From: Dietzia sp. JS16-p6b
Lineage (GTDB): Bacteria > Actinomycetota > Actinomycetes > Mycobacteriales > Mycobacteriaceae
DNA: 64,000 nt
Assembly: GCF_003052165.1 (NCBI RefSeq)
Contig: NZ_CP024869.1
Span: 2,576,001 to 2,640,000, forward strand
Direction of reading: 5' to 3'
The notes under the pieces: generated by a model
Seen by the model: the letters and a program-made list of their open reading frames with translations, nothing else
Told to the model about the DNA's origin: nothing
Database searches by the model: none
Program-made: the position numbers and the translations under genes
Shown: piece by piece, positions 58,591 to 64,000 of the stretch
Numbering within the stretch: position 1 is the first letter of the stretch
How the letters are laid out: each line of letters begins with the position of its first letter

Positions 58591-59343
58591 ATGGGACGTT
58601 TTGACGGTAAGTCCGTGATCGTGACCGGCGCGGCCGGCGGGATCGGCGAGGAGTACGCCAAGGCCCTCGCCGCGGAGGGCGCGAAGGTCGTGGTGGCCGA
58701 CGTCTCGGACACCGAGGGACAGCGCGTGGCGCAGGAGATCACCGCGGCCGGTGGGGAGGCGTTCTTCCAACACACCGACGTCTCCGACCCGGACTCGGCC
58801 GGGGCCTGCGCCGAGTCCGCCGTGGACAGGTTCGGCCGGCTGGACATGCTGGTCAACAACGCCGCGATCTTCGGCGGGATGAAACTCGACTTCCTCATCA
58901 CCGTGCCGTGGGACTACTACGAGAAGTTCATGTCGGTGAACCTGAACGGTCAGCTGATCATGGTCCGCGCCTGCTGGGAGAAGATGGCGGCCGCCGGCGG
59001 TGGCGCCATCGTCAACCAGTCCTCCACCGCCGCGTGGCTCTACTCGGGCTTCTACGGCCTGGCCAAGGTGGGTGTCAACGGCCTCACCCAGCAGTTGGCC
59101 ACCGAACTGGGCGGGTCCAACATCCGCATCAACGCGATCGCGCCCGGCCCGATCGACACCGAGGCCAACCGCTCGACCACCCCCCAGTCCATCGTCAAGG
59201 ACATGGTGGACAAGCTCCCGCTCAAGAGGATGGGACAGCCGGAGGACCTGGTCGGGATGCTGCTCTTCCTGCTCTCGGACGAGGCGTCGTGGATCACCGG
59301 TCAGATCTTCAACGTCGACGGCGGACAGGTCATCAGGTCGTGA
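58591..59343 (+). CDS. short-chain dehydrogenase/reductase (Rv0769-like)
   Basis: A 250-residue SDR: VTGAAGGIGEEYAKAL, an aspartate after the second strand (VVADVSDTEG) that favours NAD, LVNNAAIFGG, the serine in IVNQSSTAAWLYSGFYGLAK with Tyr and Lys, and the C-terminal WITGQIFNVDGGQVIRS. It follows the aldehyde dehydrogenase by 54 bases. It probably acts on a secondary alcohol or ketone of the same pathway. Confidence 0.92.
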   Translation: MGRFDGKSVIVTGAAGGIGEEYAKALAAEGAKVVVADVSDTEGQRVAQEITAAGGEAFFQHTDVSDPDSAGACAESAVDRFGRLDMLVNNAAIFGGMKLDFLITVPWDYYEKFMSVNLNGQLIMVRACWEKMAAAGGGAIVNQSSTAAWLYSGFYGLAKVGVNGLTQQLATELGGSNIRINAIAPGPIDTEANRSTTPQSIVKDMVDKLPLKRMGQPEDLVGMLLFLLSDEASWITGQIFNVDGGQVIRS

Positions 59344-60338
59344 GCGTGAACCCGGCCGACATCTCCGGGCAGGGCGCCGGAGCCGCACCCGTGGGTCCGG
59401 GCTCCCCGGAGGACTCCCCCGCGCCCGTCGGGTTCATCGGGCTGGGCAACATGGGCGCGCCCATCGCCCGTCGGTTGCTGTCGTGGCCCGGCGGCCTGGT
59501 CGTCTGCGACGTCCGCCCCGAGGCGACCGAACCGTTCACCGCGGAGGGGGCCACCTCCGGCGCGACACCGGCCGAGGTGGCCCGGACGGCCAGACTCGTC
59601 TCGGTGACGGTTCTCGACGACGCGCAGGTCCGTGACGTCGTCGACGGCCCCGACGGGATCCTGCGCACGGCCGGTCCGGGAACGGTGGTGGCGGTCCATT
59701 CCACCATCTCCGACTCCACGGCCGTAGAGCTCGCCAGGGCGTGCGGAACGCACGGCGTACACCTGGTGGACGCCCCGGTCTCGGGCGGGGCACCAGGCGC
59801 GGAAAAGGGGGAGCTCGCGGTGATGGTGGGCGGGACGCGCGAGGTCTACGAGGCCTGCAAGCCCGTCTTCGCGCTGTGGGCCGCGCTGCCGGTCCACGCC
59901 GGCGAGGTGGGGGCGGGTACGCGGATGAAGCTGGCCCGCAACCTGCTGCACTTCATCTCGTTCACCGCCGCCGCCGAGGCTTCCCGATTGGCGGAGGCCG
60001 CGGGACTCGACATCGCCAAGCTGGGCCGCGTGGTGCGGCACACCGACGCCATCACCGGTGGCGCCGGCGCGGTGATGTTGCGGGACACCACCGCGCCGAT
60101 CGCCCCCGACGACTTCTGGCACGGTGTCTTCACCCACGTCCGGGGCCTCGGCGAGAAGGACCTCTCACTGGCCCTGGATCTCGGGCAGCGGCTGGAGGTG
60201 GACCTGCCGCTCGGGACCATCGCGTTGCGCGACCTGGGCTCCGGTTTCGGCGTGGGGCCGGGAGAGATCGCCCGCCGCGCCGCGGGCGCGCCCGGGGATG
60301 ACGGCGGTATCACCGACGACGACGAGGGAGCACGATGA
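59340..60338 (+). CDS. 3-hydroxyisobutyrate dehydrogenase-like protein (Rv0770-like)
   Basis: A 332-residue beta-hydroxyacid dehydrogenase family member: Rossmann start GFIGLGNMGAPIARRLL, substrate segment VDAPVSGGAPGAEKGELAVM, and the catalytic lysine in GAGTRMKLARNLLHFIS. A Pro/Gly/Ala-rich N-terminus of about 30 residues precedes the fold. The start is taken as the GTG at 59340 that overlaps the SDR stop; GTG 59346 is an alternative. It differs from mmsB at 42369, and its place in this locus suggests a different substrate. Confidence 0.88.
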   Translation: MSVNPADISGQGAGAAPVGPGSPEDSPAPVGFIGLGNMGAPIARRLLSWPGGLVVCDVRPEATEPFTAEGATSGATPAEVARTARLVSVTVLDDAQVRDVVDGPDGILRTAGPGTVVAVHSTISDSTAVELARACGTHGVHLVDAPVSGGAPGAEKGELAVMVGGTREVYEACKPVFALWAALPVHAGEVGAGTRMKLARNLLHFISFTAAAEASRLAEAAGLDIAKLGRVVRHTDAITGGAGAVMLRDTTAPIAPDDFWHGVFTHVRGLGEKDLSLALDLGQRLEVDLPLGTIALRDLGSGFGVGPGEIARRAAGAPGDDGGITDDDEGAR

Positions 60339-60751
60339 GCGACACGGCAGAATCCGGGATGTCCCCGGAGCGCGAGCGCGGGCTGGCCATGATGACCGAG
60401 GTCTACGGCTTCGAGATGACCGACGGGCCGGGTGACTACTTCGCCGAGACCGCGGACCACCTGTTCGGGCGCGTGTGGTCCCGACCCGGTCTGAGCCACC
60501 GCGACCGCCGCCTGCTCCTGCTGGGCGCGCTCACCGCTCAGGGGAACACGGACATCGCCGACATCCAGGTGGGCGCCGCGCTGGGCAACGGCGAGCTGAC
60601 ACCCGAGGAACTGGAGGAGATCGTGCTGTTCCTCTGCTACTACGCGGGCTGGCCGAACGGCACCAAGCTGGGCAACGTGGTGGGCCCGCACGTCGCGCGC
60701 GCCCGGAAGGCCGCCCGGCGGGCCGAGGCGGGGAACGATGGCCGCGACTGA
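60335..60751 (+). CDS. carboxymuconolactone decarboxylase family protein (Rv0771-like)
   Basis: A 138-residue protein of the CMD/AhpD fold. It has LSHRDRRLLLLGALTAQGNT, IQVGAALGNGELTPEELEEI and LFLCYYAGWPNGTKLGNVV. The AhpD CxxC motif is absent, so this is the gamma-carboxymuconolactone decarboxylase type rather than a peroxidase. The ATG at 60335 overlaps the previous stop by four bases. In M. tuberculosis the same gene closes the locus. Confidence 0.9.
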   Translation: MSDTAESGMSPERERGLAMMTEVYGFEMTDGPGDYFAETADHLFGRVWSRPGLSHRDRRLLLLGALTAQGNTDIADIQVGAALGNGELTPEELEEIVLFLCYYAGWPNGTKLGNVVGPHVARARKAARRAEAGNDGRD

Positions 60752-60797
60752 GCGCCCGGCCGAGGGCGGGGATCGCGGGCGGAGTCATGAGCGATAG

Positions 60798-61466
<669 letters not shown>

Positions 61467-61494
61467 GGCCCGCACCACCGGCCCGCACGGCGGC

Positions 61495-63516
61495 TCACAC
61501 CGCCCACCGGCCGCCCGCGCTCCAGGCGTCACCCGAGCCCGGGCGGCCGCGCCGTGTGTGGAGGAACCTGCCGACCACGGCGGCCCCGAGGTCGTCGACG
61601 TCCGGGGCCACCACGGTGCCGCCGACCCGGCGGGCCAGCGCGTCGAGAAAGCGACCGAGCCCGGGGTCGTCGCCGAGCCGGAAGAACGTGGTCTGCGCAC
61701 CGAACCGCGCCACGCGGTCCAACTCGTCGACGGTCGTGCGGATGGTCTCCGGTGCGGGTGGGTAGCCGAACCACGGCTCCCCGCTGCCCAGGAGATGAGC
61801 TGTGGGCTCGCCGTCGGTGACGATGAGCAGGACCGGCTGCATCGACGGGTGTCTCCGGAAGAACCGGCCGGCCAGGAGTAGGGCGTGGTGGAGGTTGGTG
61901 CCCATCTCGTACTCCGCGTCGAGGGAGAGCAGGTCCTCCACCGTCCGGGTCCGGGCGAAGCGGCCGAACGAGATGAGTTGGAGCGTGTCCTGCCGGAACC
62001 GCGTACTCACGAGGTGGTGCAGGGCCAGCGCGGTGCGCTTCATCGGGACCCATCGGCCCTCCATGGCCATCGAGAACGACGTGTCGACCAGCAGCGCGAC
62101 GGCGGCCTGGGTCCGCGACTCCGTCTCCCTGACCTCGATGTCGTCCGGCAGCAGCCGGATTCCCTGTCCCGGGTCCCCACCCTCGGCCACGACCCGGGAC
62201 AGGGCGTTGGTGACGGTCCGCGGCACGTCCCACGACTCCACGTCACCGAACCGCCAGGCGCGGCTCGCTCCCGTCTGGTCCCCCGCCGCCCCGGACATCC
62301 GCGTCTCGCGGGCGCCGGTGCGACCCGAGAGCCGACGGGCGGCGTCACGCAGCAGGGAACCGCCGAGCTTGCGCAGTGCGGCCGGGGACAACCTCAGGTC
62401 GCCGTCGGGGCGCCTGCTCAGGTAACCCGAGTCGCGCATCGACTGCTCGAGCCGCGCCAGCGTGCGCAGGGAGACCGCGGCCTCTCCCCCGAGGTGGCGG
62501 GCCACGGCCTCGAGGTCCAGCTCGGACAGGGGCGAACCCTCGCTGCCCCGCGCCAGCTGCTCGGCGAGACGGTCCAGGTCACCGAGCTCCGCCATCGCCG
62601 CGGCACCCTCGGAGAAACCGAGTCCCTCCTCGCCGTCGAAGTCCGCGGAGCCGTCCCAGTCCTCGCCGGGTCTGAGCGACTGCAGTAGCCCGTCGAGCCG
62701 ACCCAGCTGCTCCATGAGTTCCGGTGAGCCGAACGCCTGCTGCGAGAGCGCCATCAACTCCTCCCGCTGCTCCGGCGTCATCGACCGCATCATCCGCTGC
62801 GCGGCCGCCGCGCGCCGGGCCAGCACGTCGATGAGCTCGTCGATGTCGGCCGGCTGCTCCGGGAAGGAGTCCGAGTGCTTGTCCATGAACCGCTCGAAGT
62901 CCTCGGGGGTGTCCTGCCCACGAGCGTGCTTCTCGAGCAACTCGGTGAGGTCGGCGAGCATCTCCGACACCGCCGCACGATCGGCGTCGGTCGCGTTCTC
63001 CAGGGCCTGTTTCATCCCCGCGAAGCGCGACTCGAGCGCCTCCGCTCCGAGGAGATCCTGGATCCTCCTGTAGGCCTCCCACGCATCGGAGGAGGCCCAG
63101 TCGTACTCGGCGAGCTCGCCGACCGCCGCGGCCGGGGAATCCGGGAGGTTCTCGATGGTCATCTCTCGCAGGGTGCGATCCATCGGGTCCATCTGCGTGT
63201 CCCGGGCGAGCTGCCCGCGTTCGGCCAACAGCGCCTTGTCCAACAGCTCGGACACCTCCTCCAGGGTCCCGCCCAGGTGGCCGCGCTCGAGCAGTTCACG
63301 GCGCCGACGCTGCACCCTGCCCGCGAGGTCGTCGAGACCGGCCTGGCCCCGACCGCCCCGGCGGAGGAACTCGCGCATCGACTGCTCGGGCGAGTACCCG
63401 GACATCACCCCCTCGGACACCGCCTCGAGCGCCTCGGACAGGTCGAGCGGGGGCGCGAGAGGGTCGGGGCCTCCGACGTATCGTCCGTACCGCGCGCGGG
63501 GCTCGTCTCGCGACAT
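61495..63516 (-). CDS. VWA domain protein, partner of an AAA/Mg-chelatase-like ATPase
   Basis: A 673-residue cytosolic protein. The long N-terminal part is helical and acidic (LAEYDWASSDAWEAYRRIQD, MMRSMTPEQREELMALSQQA). The C-terminal VWA domain carries the metal-dependent DxSxS motif in LLVDTSFSMAMEGRW, followed by GTNLHHALLLAG and VTDGEPT. I chose the ATG at 63516 with AGGAGG five bases upstream. It is paired with the next gene upstream as in Rv0958-Rv0959 of M. tuberculosis. Such MoxR-VWA pairs act like chaperones or metal chelatases; the client is unknown. Confidence 0.88.
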   Translation of the reverse strand: MSRDEPRARYGRYVGGPDPLAPPLDLSEALEAVSEGVMSGYSPEQSMREFLRRGGRGQAGLDDLAGRVQRRRRELLERGHLGGTLEEVSELLDKALLAERGQLARDTQMDPMDRTLREMTIENLPDSPAAAVGELAEYDWASSDAWEAYRRIQDLLGAEALESRFAGMKQALENATDADRAAVSEMLADLTELLEKHARGQDTPEDFERFMDKHSDSFPEQPADIDELIDVLARRAAAAQRMMRSMTPEQREELMALSQQAFGSPELMEQLGRLDGLLQSLRPGEDWDGSADFDGEEGLGFSEGAAAMAELGDLDRLAEQLARGSEGSPLSELDLEAVARHLGGEAAVSLRTLARLEQSMRDSGYLSRRPDGDLRLSPAALRKLGGSLLRDAARRLSGRTGARETRMSGAAGDQTGASRAWRFGDVESWDVPRTVTNALSRVVAEGGDPGQGIRLLPDDIEVRETESRTQAAVALLVDTSFSMAMEGRWVPMKRTALALHHLVSTRFRQDTLQLISFGRFARTRTVEDLLSLDAEYEMGTNLHHALLLAGRFFRRHPSMQPVLLIVTDGEPTAHLLGSGEPWFGYPPAPETIRTTVDELDRVARFGAQTTFFRLGDDPGLGRFLDALARRVGGTVVAPDVDDLGAAVVGRFLHTRRGRPGSGDAWSAGGRWAV

Positions 63517-63569
63517 CGCGTCCCTCCTGCTCCGGCGGCTCCTCGGCCACCATCGTCGACCCCGGGGGG

Positions 63570-64000
63570 TCAACCGTAGACGGCGGCGCCGTCCCCGGTC
63601 TCCTTGGACAGGCGCCGCGAGAGGTAGAGCCCCTCCAGCGCGAACTCGATCGCCCCCGCCCTCTGCCCCACGGTCTGGGCGCCCGCGCGCTCGGCGATCC
63701 GGTCGTAGAGGTCCGGATCGGAGAGCTCGGGCAGGTCGTCGAGGAACTCCGCCGCGGTGACACTGGCGCCGGTGGTCAGGGTCACCGACCCGTCGAACGC
63801 CTCGACGAGGGGGGCCAGGTCGAGACCGCGGAACATCTCGCGCACCACGTCGACCGTGGCGCTGCGCAGGAGATAGCGGAGGATCTCCGTCTCGCGGCCC
63901 TCCTCACCCGGCTCGAACTCGATCTTCCCGCGCAGCACCTCCACGGCGGCGTCGACGTCGACCAGCCGCGCGACCGCCTCGCCCGGGTCGTCGGTCCCCC
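63570..64000 (-). CDS. AAA/Mg-chelatase-like ATPase, 3' part only
   Basis: Only the last 142 or so residues are in the window; the 5' end lies beyond the right edge. The visible part has EVLRGKIEFEPGEEGRETEI, TVDVVREMFRGLDLAPLVEA and DRIAERAGAQTVGQRAGAIE. This is the C-terminal lid and helical region, and the nucleotide-binding motifs are not visible. The identification rests on its pairing with the VWA gene 53 bases downstream and on resemblance to the tail of Rv0958-type proteins. Confidence 0.7.
   Translation of the reverse strand, partial: GTDDPGEAVARLVDVDAAVEVLRGKIEFEPGEEGRETEILRYLLRSATVDVVREMFRGLDLAPLVEAFDGSVTLTTGASVTAAEFLDDLPELSDPDLYDRIAERAGAQTVGQRAGAIEFALEGLYLSRRLSKETGDGAAVYG

Overview
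The window is high-GC actinobacterial chromosome. Four things point to the mycolic-acid-containing order Mycobacteriales: a mycolyltransferase-like secreted esterase, a mycothiol-type DinB/maleylpyruvate-isomerase-fold protein, a bacterial CYP51 locus in the gene order known from Mycobacterium tuberculosis (Rv0763c-Rv0771), and actinobacterial forms of the ribosomal proteins. A Dietzia-like or related genus is plausible. That is inferred from gene content and memory, not from a database search.

Region 1 (1-22.8 kb) is almost entirely minus strand. It is the str-S10-spc-alpha ribosomal superregion, listed here in transcription order (right to left): rpsL-rpsG-fusA-tuf, rpsJ-rplC-rplD-rplW-rplB-rpsS-rplV-rpsC-rplP-rpmC-rpsQ, a mycolyltransferase-like gene, rplN-rplX-rplE-rpsH-rplF-rplR-rpsE-rpmD-rplO, secY-adk-map, a secreted lipase, and infA-rpsM-rpsK-rpsD (cut by the left edge). 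Two secreted alpha/beta hydrolases are inserted, and rpmJ and rpsN are missing from their usual places. Strong hairpins mark the operon boundaries. A small plus-strand gene with a J-domain-like HPD motif lies between tuf and rpsJ.

Region 2 (22.9-38.3 kb) is a nine-gene minus-strand catabolic operon: a TIGR03084-type protein, an AtuA-family protein, an acyl-CoA dehydrogenase, both subunits of a 3-methylcrotonyl/geranyl-CoA-type carboxylase, a second acyl-CoA dehydrogenase, a LiuC/AtuE-like hydratase, an alcohol dehydrogenase and a TetR repressor. An acyl-CoA ligase is divergent from it, across a perfect 18-bp palindrome. The parts match a Liu/Atu-type route (leucine/isovalerate or acyclic terpenes). 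A second, internally deleted AtuA copy and a MarR gene follow.

Region 3 (38.3-48 kb) holds an MHS-type transporter, a CYP152-type peroxygenase with the OleT-like histidine, and a valine-degradation operon (mmsA, isobutyryl-CoA dehydrogenase, mmsB, and a GAF-LuxR regulator at its end). A divergent acyl-CoA synthetase closes the region.

Region 4 (48-60.8 kb) is the CYP51 locus. The minus-strand unit runs TetR, CYP123-like P450, SDR, CYP51, ferredoxin, NTF2-like protein, an unknown 431-residue protein, FadD-like ligase and SDR. The divergent plus-strand unit is aldehyde dehydrogenase, SDR, a 3-hydroxyisobutyrate-dehydrogenase-like protein and a carboxymuconolactone-decarboxylase-like protein. 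It looks like a pathway that oxidises a bulky substrate and activates it with CoA; the substrate is unknown. The window ends with a SAM methyltransferase and a VWA protein beside an incomplete AAA/Mg-chelatase-like gene. I saw no tRNA, rRNA, CRISPR array or insertion sequence.
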